A DNA stretch of 64,000 bases, from assembly GCA_964036045.1 (NCBI GenBank), contig OZ038385.1, forward strand, positions 20,798,720-20,862,719. Reading direction: 5' to 3'. A program made the translations under genes and the position numbers. The notes under the pieces were generated by a model, which worked only from the letters and a program-made list of their open reading frames with translations, was not told the DNA's origin and ran no database searches. Source of the stretch: Eutreptiella sp. 'Long Island Sound 2002' (taxonomy: Eukaryota; Euglenozoa; Euglenophyceae; Eutreptiales; Eutreptiaceae). Shown here piece after piece: positions 10,909 to 21,500 of the stretch (positions are counted from its first letter, which is position 1; each line of letters starts with the position of its first letter).

Positions 10909-13229
10909 CTACCCTTGAATGTGTAGGACCGGGTCGCCCACCGCCGCCCATTGCACCTGCAGATGGGCGTGCACGCACGAGTACACCGATGACGGTACGA
11001 GGAGTCCTACTCCCAGCGTCTCCATCGCTCTAAGCACTCGGTCAACCCAGGTGTCTCCTGCATGCAACGCGAACAACGTGGAAGGAACCATGAATTGACC
11101 GCACACCCCATATTGTGTGTGCAGGTCGTCAAGCATGGCTCTCAATTCACCTTTGATCACAGCCGAGCGATGATGTGTGAGCTGAGCCAAAATTACTACC
11201 ACGGAGTCACGGCATAGGACCCAAATATCCGCCAACTTAAGCCCTTTACCAGACCGCACCGCCACGTTGGACAGGTCTTTGGGCAGGTTTTCAAACTGCA
11301 AGGCCGCAGTCTTGATGGCAACATTCCTCCTCACCACTTCCTCTGCAGTGTCCGACAGGTATGGTGCCGCGTACCGCACAATGCCACCCACCACCGCTGC
11401 CATCACCTCATGGGGTACTAACGCCGGCCTCAAGGTGTTCTTGCACCAGCCCAGGAGAGCTACGCAGCGGAGTACATGCTTCTCCTTCATGGATGCCATT
11501 CCTTTCGGATCCAGCCTGAGGCCCAGGTACAGCACAGTACTCTTGGCCACCAGACAGACCCACGGAGTTACCGCGTTGTTAGGGCCCACGTGCACCATGA
11601 TCGAGGGGATGCGACTGTTAGTGGCGTAAACACACTTGCCAATGTTGAGGGACATGCCCATGTCCGCCAAGTACTGCGCAATTGCCGCTACATACTCCAG
11701 GAACCGCAGTAAGGAGTGCGCTATCAGCAAGAGGTTGTCACAGTATGCTTGTACCAAGGGCGGCACAGCGTGGCAGGCATCCCCTTGGGCTTTGCGGGCA
11801 AGGCTCCGCAAGAGGGTTTCCAGGAGGAGGAGGTAGAGCACGGCGCTTTCCGCGTTGCCTTGCCTCAGACCTCGATGGAGGCGGATGCTCGGGGTGGGAC
11901 CATGCGTTGTGACAATCCGCACTATGGAGCCGCAGCTAAGGGTATGGAAGAGCTTTATAAGCTCCTCCGGGACCCCAATGTGGCGCAAGAGGAGAGCCAG
12001 TGCCCCATGTGGGGCGGTGTCGAAGGCTTTGGAGACACCAAAGGCCAGGACATGATTCTGCTCCTGTCCCCTCTACCGTCTGCGCTGCGCCAAAAACACC
12101 GGGGTTGCCGCCGTTGAGCCCGGCATGGCCCCGAACTGCCAGTCTGCTGCCAGTCCCTTACGAGCCAGGACTGCCGTGAACCTCCTCATGAGGGGAGTCA
12201 TAAGCATTCTCATATGTCCTGTTGTCCCAACGCCATGGGCCTGTACGCATCCAAGTCCCCCGTGGGCGTGCCCTTGGGCATCAGCCAGATGATGGCCTCA
12301 TGCCACGACTCCGAGACTTCCGCACCACGGAGGATGGCCCGGTAGGCATGTACCAGGAGCCCTTGCACCGGCTCAAGCAGCTCCGCGATGAGGGCCGCCG
12401 TGACTCTATTGGATCCCGGCGCCTTGTCGTCCGCCACGGCCTGCTTCACGCCGTCCTTGAGGTCCTGAAGGGTGTAGTCTTGTACCGACTTCCACTCGTC
12501 AGGTACACCCCGAGGGATGTGGGCCCAGACCAGCCTTTCAAAGGCCGGTAGGTTCACCGGCCTCTTGGCATACAGCGCCTCCCAGTACCTCTGGACCTCC
12601 CCAGTGACCTCTGAGGCCACCATGAGCACTTTCTCCGACTCCCGGACGCGCACCGACCATAAGCCGGTGGGAGCGTAGCTAACCACGTTGATAGCCCCGC
12701 GGATCGCCGTCCACCGGAGTTGCAAATCCAGCACCTTGCCCCGCCAGTAGCCCTTGATGGACTTGCGCCAGTTGCATCTGACGGCACCCCTAAGCTCTTC
12801 CACGCGAAGGTCAAGCGGCTGAATTTGTTGGTCCAAAGCATCGCGCAAGTCCTCCATGGTGGCGGGGGACAAGTTGGGGTCCACCTGCCGGAGGTGCTGT
12901 AGCAGGGTAGTTGCTTCTCTGGACGCGAGCCCTGCGCCCGCCGCGTCCCGTTTCCACAACTCATGGGCCCGCCACGCGAGGGCCTGCTCATCCGTGAGGA
13001 CCTGGGACAGAGACGCCTCCGTCTCCGCTTGCCCATACGGGTACTGTGGATCCATGCCCGATGGCATGCGCACCCCCGTCACTCGCGACACCTCGTCACG
13101 GAAGGCATAGAGCAGGTCGAAGACCGCCTGAACCTCCGGCGTGCCCATGGTGGCAGTGTCCTGATCCGACAAGAGCCACTCCCGAAGCGCCGGATCATCA
13201 CAGGCCTGCTGCAGCACTGCCACCGCCAC
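10909..13229 (-). pseudogene. LINE reverse transcriptase (broken)
   Basis: The thumb-proximal N-terminal part ends in DAYRPMALGQQDI (12210). A one-base shift then leads into RMLMTPLMRRF...QFGAMPGS. The motif-A box reads SKAFDTAPHGA (about 12010-12040), the RQG box is GLRQGNAESA (about 11880), and the catalytic YxDD box reads AYCDNLLL (about 11740), that is Y-C-D-N, lacking the second Asp. The downstream YLGLRLDP box is present (about 11520). RT copies element RNA at the nicked target. The missing Asp, an in-frame TAG near 12077 and the frameshift mark it as dead. Confidence 0.85.
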
Positions 13230-14131
13230 CTCGCGGACCCCCGGTGAGTCGGGACGTATGGCGTGCAGCTTGCCCTGAGCGTGCTAGTAGACCGTGTGAT
13301 CCTCTCCTTGGTAGCCACTGCCAGTGGGATGCGCAGGACCACGGGGCCATGGTCAGACCCTAGCTCCGCAGGAGACCTCACCGGCGCCAGGTACGGGCGC
13401 TCACGCATTGCCCACGGGACCAGCGGTGCGTTGAGCTAACCCTAACCAGGAAGGAGTCAAGCTTATGCCCTGCACGTGTAGGCTGCCGGTCCTCCTCTGC
13501 CGCGTGTCCCGCCCTCAAGAACCCACACTGTTCCCATAGGGCCACGAACCGCCTAGTGGTGGGGTGTCCTGGGAACTCTAGCCATATGTTGAAGTCCCCC
13601 CCCGATGAGCACCGGCCTCGTGCCTCCCGCGCTCTTGGCCACCGCATACATGGCCACGTCAGCCCAAAAGGACGCCTTAGACGCCTAGGAGTCACCGCCA
13701 CTGCCTGGGCTGTGGACGTTGATGACCGTGAATGTCCCACCTGCGGTCACCACATCTAGGGCCATGGCCTTGCCCGGCACGATGTCCACCACGTCTCGAA
13801 CCTCCTTCGCAGCGAACACGTCCGCTAGAAGGGCAATCAAGAGACCACCACGCACCGCAGCTGCCGACGCCGCCTGGGTATCGACCCCCAGGAACGCGTG
13901 GTACCCATGGTGACGCCACTGATTCTCCATACGTACCATCCCTTGGGGATCCTGCAGGCCCGTCTCCTGGAAGTCGTGGGCTGGAGGAAGCCGCAGGTCA
14001 CCCGACCCACAGACTCCCCCGGCGGCCTTAGTGTAGGGCTCCCCTGCCCCGCCGCTGGGGGCCCGGAGCACCAGGCACACACAAACCCCTACGCAGCGGC
14101 ACACAATCCGAAGAGCACTGCGAAGCAGCAC
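13079..14131 (-). pseudogene. LINE APE-type endonuclease domain (broken)
   Basis: Catalytic-motif remnants of exonuclease/endonuclease/phosphatase folds appear in the expected order in three frames. QETGLQDPQG (near 13970) carries the catalytic Glu. VINVHSPG follows near 13715, then GGDFNIWLE (near 13590) with the GDFN motif, HKLDSFLV (near 13455), and finally LGSDHGPVVL (near 13345) with the SDH catalytic pair. In live elements this enzyme nicks target DNA to prime reverse transcription. At least two frameshifts break it; one coincides with a GGTTAGGGTTAG motif at 13434-13446. Confidence 0.82.
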
Positions 14132-14224
14132 CCGCTACGACAGACGCCGAGCCAGGCACCTCCCAGAGGTGAGACCCGAAGCGGACGCGCACCGACAACA
14201 CACACACGCAGGGCGGTATCTCCC

Positions 14225-14270
14225 TCTCTGGTTGGTCGGTTGGTCGGTTGTGGCTGTCGGTTGGCATCGG
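14225..14270. repeat. Short GGTCGGTT tandem repeat
   Basis: TTGGTCGG is repeated three or four times just outside the 5' side of the LINE endonuclease frame. Confidence 0.6.
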
Positions 14271-14679
14271 CAGTCCGTCAACAGTGAGTGATGGCTGCTG
14301 GATGGCTGCGGGCGGTCAATAGCAGGTGGCCATGAGTGGGCCACGATTTCCATGAGGGAACAAAGACCACCCCTGCACCCGCGGACGAGGCGCCACACAC
14401 AATCCCCATCAGCTACCCACGAGTATTGGCCGGACGGGTGACGGATGAGGGCGATGTCTGTCCGGTTGACCATATGATTTGACCGACGACAACGACAACA
14501 TTGATGATAAACCGAGTCTTGCCTGATATGAGATGGCCTGTGAATACGCGGTGCCCTAGAGGGGCGGCAGTGAATGGTCCGGGACGGGGGCCCTTCCCAG
14601 TGCTACCATCCTGGTCGGACTGTGAGAGCCCGGGGCCGAGGCGCCGAGGTGGCCCAAGCTGCTACCCTGGTACCAGTAG

Positions 14680-14850
14680 GGCACGGGCAGGGGCACTGGC
14701 AGGGGCAGGGGTAGGGGCAGGGACAGCGGTAGGAGCAGGGGCAATGGAAATGGTAATGGCAATGGCAGGGGCAGGGGCAGGGGCAGGGGCAGGGGTCGGG
14801 GCAATGGCAATGGCAATGGCAGGGGAAGGGGCAGGAGCAGGGGCCAGGGG
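14680..14850. repeat. (GGGGCA)n minisatellite
   Basis: About 25 copies of a GGGGCA hexamer with GGCAAT and GGTAAT variants, directly downstream of a cyclase exon (minus sense). G-rich on the plus strand, with quadruplex potential. If the cyclase exon were not spliced here it would be read as Pro-Leu repeats. Confidence 0.9.
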
Positions 14851-14855
14851 CACAC

Positions 14856-17800
14856 CTTGAGCCGGTCGCAGAAGATCTTCAGCGCCGTGGCCTTGTCCTT
14901 CTTTGCCGGGGTGGAGAACAGCGCGTGCAGACCGGCCACGAGGGTGTCGTGGTTGCGCTTAAGGTCGTCGGCGCTGATCCGGCCCTTCTTGACGAGCGGG
15001 TGGCGGCCGATCGCCGGGGCGGCGCGCGTCATGACCGACGCCGTGTCGCTGAAGTCCCCCGCCTCCTCGTCCGACTCGTCGTCGCTGTCCGCGTCGTCAA
15101 TGCGCAGCGGCGGAAACTTGCGCTCCGCGGGTGCCACAGGGAGGGCCTGATACATCTGCACGGGATCAGGCACGCCCCGAAGACCTCTCCCAAGTTCAGC
15201 CACCTGCGAAAGGTCCCCCACAGTCGATGCCCACACAATGTGCGTGTGCCAAAGTGTTCCCCCGCCCTGTGCCACGTCCGAGTGGGTCCAAGCCTCTTGG
15301 GGCGGCTCAGGGCTTTGGGTTGGAATTCCTGGAGCCCTGCTACGCGACAGAGGGAGGCTGCAGAATGCCAACTAACTTAGGGTTCGGGTTGCGGGTGTCT
15401 GGGGAGTTCGGGCGGGTTACGGAGAGCACAGGGGCAGGGGCAGGGGCAGGGGCACGGGCTGGGGCTGGGGCTGGCGCAGGGGCAGGGGCAGGGGCAGGGG
15501 TGAGTGGGGGGGATGATCATGAGTACCCCTGGCATTTTGCGTGGCTTTGCAACATACAGATCCATGGGCTCTGCAACAGGACATGCAACAGGCTGGCCCC
15601 CCAGCGCCTCCCCAGTGACCCCCCGTACTGCAAAAAAAAAAAATTGGAGGGGAAATTTTCGGAACCAATTTGAAAAAACGAAGGTTTCCCCCATGAACCT
15701 GTCCACAGCTGAAGGTTTCATCCCCCAGTTCGGCCCACAGCGTGCTGCAGCCCTGTACCCACCCATGCAGCCTTTAGTGGCATCCTCCTGCATCCTCCAC
15801 CCATCCTTGGGACATGCAAAAGGGGTGTTTGCGACGGTCAGACACAATTGGTAGCCTAGACCTTCGACGAAAGAGCCCAACTCCAAGTGACATAGCTGGA
15901 GTAGTCTGTGGCCTACAGTCCATTGCTGAAAGGTGGGGGCGGGTTCGTTTGGGGCCCTGGCTGACCCCCAGCGGACCCATCCACCCACTGACCCACCCAC
16001 ACCTGAAACCTCTTCCTCAGGGAAAAACTGAAGTTTGCAAAAGGGGCCGGAAAGAGGAGGCCGGGTTTCGGTACACAAACTTTTTTTTGGACGCCTGCCC
16101 TCCGCCCCCCTCAGGGTTGCCACTCAGCAATGGCCTGGTAGCCTACTGCACCATCAGTCTGCAGGTGTCAACAGGTGAATAGCCGCAGAGGAGGGGGGCA
16201 AGCTCTTCCCCAGCTCTAGCCGTTCCCGTTCGACTTTGTCTATGATGCCTTGTACTGAGATATGTGTTCGTCTTTCTGTTCTGCGTATTATGACATAAAG
16301 GCTTTCGTAGTTGCTCTTGTTGATCCAAAAGGGGCCCTGACTGTCGCATTTCGCTGGGGCATCCACAACTATGGTGGTCTTGGATGGTTTTGGCCATTCG
16401 CAATGCGTTGCAGCGGGGGATGATACATGCAGTTGCCATCAGTGGCCCCGAAGTATCGGCCCAAGAAGGCGCTGGGCCGGGGAGGCTGCAGCATTTCTGA
16501 TGCAGAGATGTCCGAGGGGCCAGCTTCTGTTGTCGCTGTTGGGGAGGGGACGCCCCTGACAGAACTGTCTGGCTACTGACGACCCTCTTCTCTGTTTTAC
16601 AGAGGGGGGGGGGGGGGTTCTAGGGGGACAATTCTGCCGGGGATGACTTTGCCGCGGGAAAATTTCGCCACCCTTGAAGTTCAAAGTGCCGGAAGCCCAA
16701 ATGACTGCAATACAACATGCAAAACATGCACAAGAAAGCATCAAACAGGCTTCCCTACGGGGTAATCCACAAAGACGTCTGGAAAAGCCAGTCTATATAT
16801 AGCTTTCCGGTCAGCTCAGACGGCATCAGGCAGGCACAAGGACATTGTGGTGGAATGTCCGGAAGAATGGCCTCGTTTTACAGATCCATCCACCAAGAGG
16901 TTCTAAAACCGCTTTACTGGGAGGCAAATAGCCGTTGGCCATTGTGCCGGGGGTTATTTGACAGAGAAGCCCTATGAGAGGCAGTCCTTCTGTGTCATGG
17001 GGGGAGGGATGGGACCACCTGAGTCCAAAATTAGCGTTATCCGTGCACGCTCAACAGTTTGCTCATTTGGGGTATTAGGGTACGGCTTAGAAAAAGCGAC
17101 ATTGAGTGAAACAGAGTGCCCAGCATAACAACTCCTTCCCTGTCCTTGCCACCGGTGGTTGGGCGACACAATTCAGAAGGACTTCCACGACGTTCTCAAA
17201 GTCCAGAAGCCCACGCGTGATGGCCACACACTCGTCTAGTGACGCACCTGAGGTGGTCAGCCCCGTGCTGTCCTGTCGCTAAAGAGAAGGGAGTGCATCA
17301 GAGGGGACCAAGCCCGTGCTACTGTACACAGGGTGCCTCAGGGTGGATCAGACCCGTGCTGCCCTCCCACCACTTCATTCCCTTGCTGTGCAAGGCCTGG
17401 GACGCAGCAGAGATGGTCAGTCCCGTGCCGTCCCAGATGACCTGGCTGCTGTTCAAGATGTGCTGTGTTGATCAGGGCATCAGGGTGGATCAGGCCCGTG
17501 CTGCTGCCTGGGGCTTGGTTCTTGATGAACAGCTTCTGGGAGCCCCGAATGGATGCACCGGGGGGTGGTCAGCCCTGTGTTATTCCAAGTGTCTGCAGGA
17601 GGGCATACCTCCTTCCTGAGACCCCCCTTACAGACGGTCCCACTGTCTGTAGCCCACCCTGGCGGGGAGGAGGGAGGGCCGATGGGACAAGGGCAAGACA
17701 GAGGATACGGCACAACAGCAGTTCGCGCACGGACGACGTACGTGGCCGCAGAGCCGACGGCCGCAAACACTGCGGTCCGCATCTCCTCCGACATCCCGAT

Positions 17801-18271
17801 CTGCCCCCCGTGGCACACGCTCTCAATACGCGCCGCGGTGTTGATCGGAGGGCCGTAGTAGTCGTAGCCCTTCGTGATCGGGTCGTACTTGATGTCGCAA
17901 ATCCCATAGTGCAGGCCGCAGCGGACCCTGACGCCGTTCCATAGGGCAGTGTCGGTGTTGTTGTCCATCACCTGCACCTCGCCTTTGGTGGTGTCCTCAT
18001 GGCCCTCCAGCTCTGCCTCGCGGTAGATTATGTCGAACTTCTGCGTGCCCCAGTTCAACTCATGGAATCGGTTCTGCAACTCCAGGGCCAGCCTGAGGGG
18101 GTGAGGCACGGGACGAGAGGCTGTGGATGAGCGAAAATGGGACTGGTGTGGGGGGGGGGGGGGGGGCAACGAGCCCCATTTCCTGACCCCACCTCTGGAG
18201 CGGGGCTGTTGGGCAGCCACCAAAACAATGGCGCGGAGGGCTATTCCATAAACTGCCCCCCCCCATCACCA

Positions 18272-18305
<34 letters not shown>

Positions 18306-18519
18306 TGTGAGGGAAACCGAGGACCACCAACCAATAAACCCAGTGTGGACGATACGCGGCACAGCGGGGCAGGTCAACAACCACTGGTCTCCAAACACCT
18401 CATCAGGCCATGCAAAACAATGAAAATGCCATGAGGCTAGGCGCCTTTCTGTAGCAGAGTAACAAGGGACGGCAGTGTTCGCCTATCATCTTAGGAGAGT
18501 CATCGCGGCACTGTAGATC

Positions 18520-18550
<31 letters not shown>

Positions 18551-21500
18551 TGAATGAACCCTGCATTCATCTGGAAATGTACACCCCCCCAAGGTTATCA
18601 GTCCAGTCCGCTAAGGCAAAGTGGAGAGAGGGAAGGGTTTCTGGAATTACGACAACAATAACAATACGATTTCTTCTGAACTGCCTGATTCTGAAACGCC
18701 TCAATTGAACAGAAAATTGGAAATTGGGCCAATCGGAAATACTGAAGCACAAATGACCATTTTGATGGTATGTACATTGATGTTGATTTGTAATTCTGTT
18801 TGTGGTGGTGCATCATTGGGTTGCCCTGCTTCTGCTAATCTAGGCATTGGTAACCTCACCCCTAATATCCCACCCCATGTCCCATCAGATACATGACACC
18901 AGATACAAGAGAAGGACCACGCTGCTGGGGTAGAGGTGCACAGAATAGCCGCACCATCTGAGCTGGTTTTGGGCAGAGGACATGGATAAGGGCAGCTGTG
19001 CAAACATATGCCTGACATGGACTGATAGAAAACTTGATATCAGCCAAAAGCTGGCTGCCCAACGGTGGCGGAAAAGCAGACAAGGCCGCCAAACGACGGC
19101 AACGATGACAACGAACACACCAACAACCACATGCCCAGCCCCCCCAGCCCCCTTTGCTGACACACTCAATCCTCCTCTGTCCCTCCAGCTGCACACCCTC
19201 TACTCCATCCCCCCCCACCACCCCCTCTGTCCCTCCAGCTGCACACCTTGTACTGGGTCCCCACCACACCACCCCCTTGACACACATCTGACCCCCCAAC
19301 ACCATCATCATGCACACCCAACAGATAAACAAACGGGCACACCAATGCCTACATTCCGCAAAGAATGGGTGTGCACACGCACTGCCTGGCCTAGCGCATC
19401 GGCCAGGGGGTGTCCGGTGAAGGTTGGATTCACATCGAGCCCCCTGGCCGATGCGCCAAGCCAGGCAGGGTGGGCGCACCTCTCTGGAGGGGCTGCGCAC
19501 CCGTTGCCTGGCTTGGTGCATCGGACTGGAGGTGACGGGGTGGGTCAGGGCCCCACCTTCAGAAACATAGCCACCAGCGCCTGGGCAGCCCCATGCACTC
19601 CATCGCGCGCATTTGTGTGCCCCCCGCCCCCCCGGGAGGGCCCGGAGGCACCCCGACCCAGCACTCCAGTGACCGGCCCAGCGTAGGACGTCCTAGTCCT
19701 GCTGCGGGGCACTGGGCACGCCACTGTGGCTCTTGTACAGAGCGCGGGACGCAGGACCCGGGGGCAGGGCTTCTTTTGGAGGGGGGCAACCCTCCCAAAC
19801 CCCCCAGTGGTGCTGAGTTTTTAGAGGCGCTGCAGGCGCGGAAGAAAATTTTTGACCTCAACTAACTGGCGCCGAAGGTGCCAGAGAAAATTTTTTGATT
19901 GGCCGAAGGTCCGGAGAAAATTGTGGCCAAATCGTTTCAGTGGGGGGGGGGGGGAGGGTTCCAGGGGGGGGCTGGGGGGGAGGGGAACCCCCACCCAGCC
20001 CCAAGTGGTGCTGCGTTGTGAAAAGGAGCCTGCCCGGGGGTGCCCCACAGCAGGTCCCCACCGCATGGTCCCCGCAAGCAGAAGGTGGCGTCGGAAGGGC
20101 AGGCAACAGGATGGTCCTCCCTGAAGAGGTCCGCGTCTCGGAACTCGGATACCGTACTCAAAACCCCCTTCTCGGGAAAGTTACAACAACGGGGTTGGGG
20201 CGGGGGGGTTGACGGCGTCTTACGCTGCACGGGGGAGCCCCCCACTACAGGGGGGGGGGGGGGGATTTCGGGTGTGCAGAATTTCGGTAGCCCCAAATTT
20301 TGGGAAACAGTGGATGCCAAATCAGCAGTCACTAGAGAAAAGGGCAACATTTCGTGTGGGTTTGCTTACACGTGTCACAAACCGATCCATGGGCCTGCAA
20401 TGCGACGACACATTGTGCACGCACCACAATCCTGCGAATACGAGCAACCGAGGAACCCCCACCCCTTTGGGTGCTCCTTTCCCTTCGCTCCAACGGCACG
20501 TGCAGGCACACGGGTATCCCGCGCCTGAATGCGGGGTCAGGGGACCGCCCTCCATCCCGCCTGCCTCCGGGCCAGCAAAGGTGGCCCCAGGGATGCATTG
20601 GAAGGGGGGGAGGCCACCCCCCACACACCCCTTCCAGGGCACCCAGAAGGGATGGATGCGTATCAATATGAGCAACGTGCCTGGGAAGGGGTGTTCCTGC
20701 GTGTGCGATGATGAGCACAAGCGACACGCTACGATGATGCATCACGGATGGCCCATCGGGGGCCAGTGACCAGTGTGGGCATCAATGATTGCTGCAGTTA
20801 GCTGCTGGGGCGTCCAGAGCCTCAGACATCTCCTTAAATCACAAGACCCTGTGCCCAGCCACTGTCTCCCTGACGGCAAGTGCCAGCTTCAATGGCATAT
20901 GCAACCGACAGTCACCGCCCCCAACCGCTTTCGCAACTCCAACCGCCGATCTAACCGCCCCCAGGGCCACCTCTGAGGTCTCTTCCCTTCTCATGCATCC
21001 CTGGGTTGCCCCAGCCACAGTAGCCCCTGGACCACCGCAGCGGGCTGCATCCCATCAAACCAACCCAGACCCCCCTTGCCGGTGGCGGGCCTGAAGAGGC
21101 TGTCCCCTGAGTAAGTCAAGGACAGGGCAGCGGAGGGCGGCGCTGATGCCCCCCGACCCAACGCAGGTCGGAGCCCCGAAGGCCCTGTGGTATGTGTGTC
21201 GATGGGGTGTGTGCCATAAAGGCTATGGGGGTAATGTCTATTGGGGGGCGGCGGCACGCCAAACAGCCCCCCGTTCCCAGTGAGTGGCAGCCACCCCCTT
21301 TGTCACGAGGTGGGCTATGCTTCACACGGATTGCCCACTACCGCACCAGCGCGTCGTTTGCCCCAGGGATTCACGGCACGGGACACCTCAGCAGCTTCTC
21401 CGGCGACTGCGACACAACCATAAACGAATCCCCAATCGTCTTGACCTCGTAGCACTTGTACTTCTTGATGAGCTGCCGGATCTCGCGGTGATGCATGTCC

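Larger units (their letters stand above)
7454..14131 (-). mobile_element. Decayed non-LTR (LINE-type) retrotransposon
   Basis: On the minus strand, in order: APE-type endonuclease (14131-13079), reverse transcriptase (13229-10909), an RNase H-like stretch (about 10489-9660), a C-x2-C...H...C zinc knuckle of the zf-RVT type (near 9190-9130) and a long C-terminal region with a second Cys cluster (to 7454). This order fits a LINE whose ORF2 carries RNase H. The frame changes several times (near 13700, 13440, 13240, 12210, 10905, 10380, 10150 and 9100) and there are in-frame stops near 12077 and at 7943, so it is not functional as it stands. No ORF1, poly-A tail or target duplication was found. 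It lies in the same orientation as the cyclase gene and just past that gene's last visible exon, so it may sit in one of its introns. Confidence 0.88.

Noticed and set aside
14556-14855. Continuation of the cyclase exon through the GGGGCA tract as a Pro-Leu repeat
   Set aside because: A GTGTGC donor lies exactly at the tract border and the repeat-encoded sequence is low complexity. Splicing there is more likely, though not proven.
18862-19686. Open frames of 219-234 codons on both strands in cyclase intron 2
   Set aside because: Pro/Thr/His- or Cys/Gly-rich low-complexity translations without a domain, lying within a well-supported intron.
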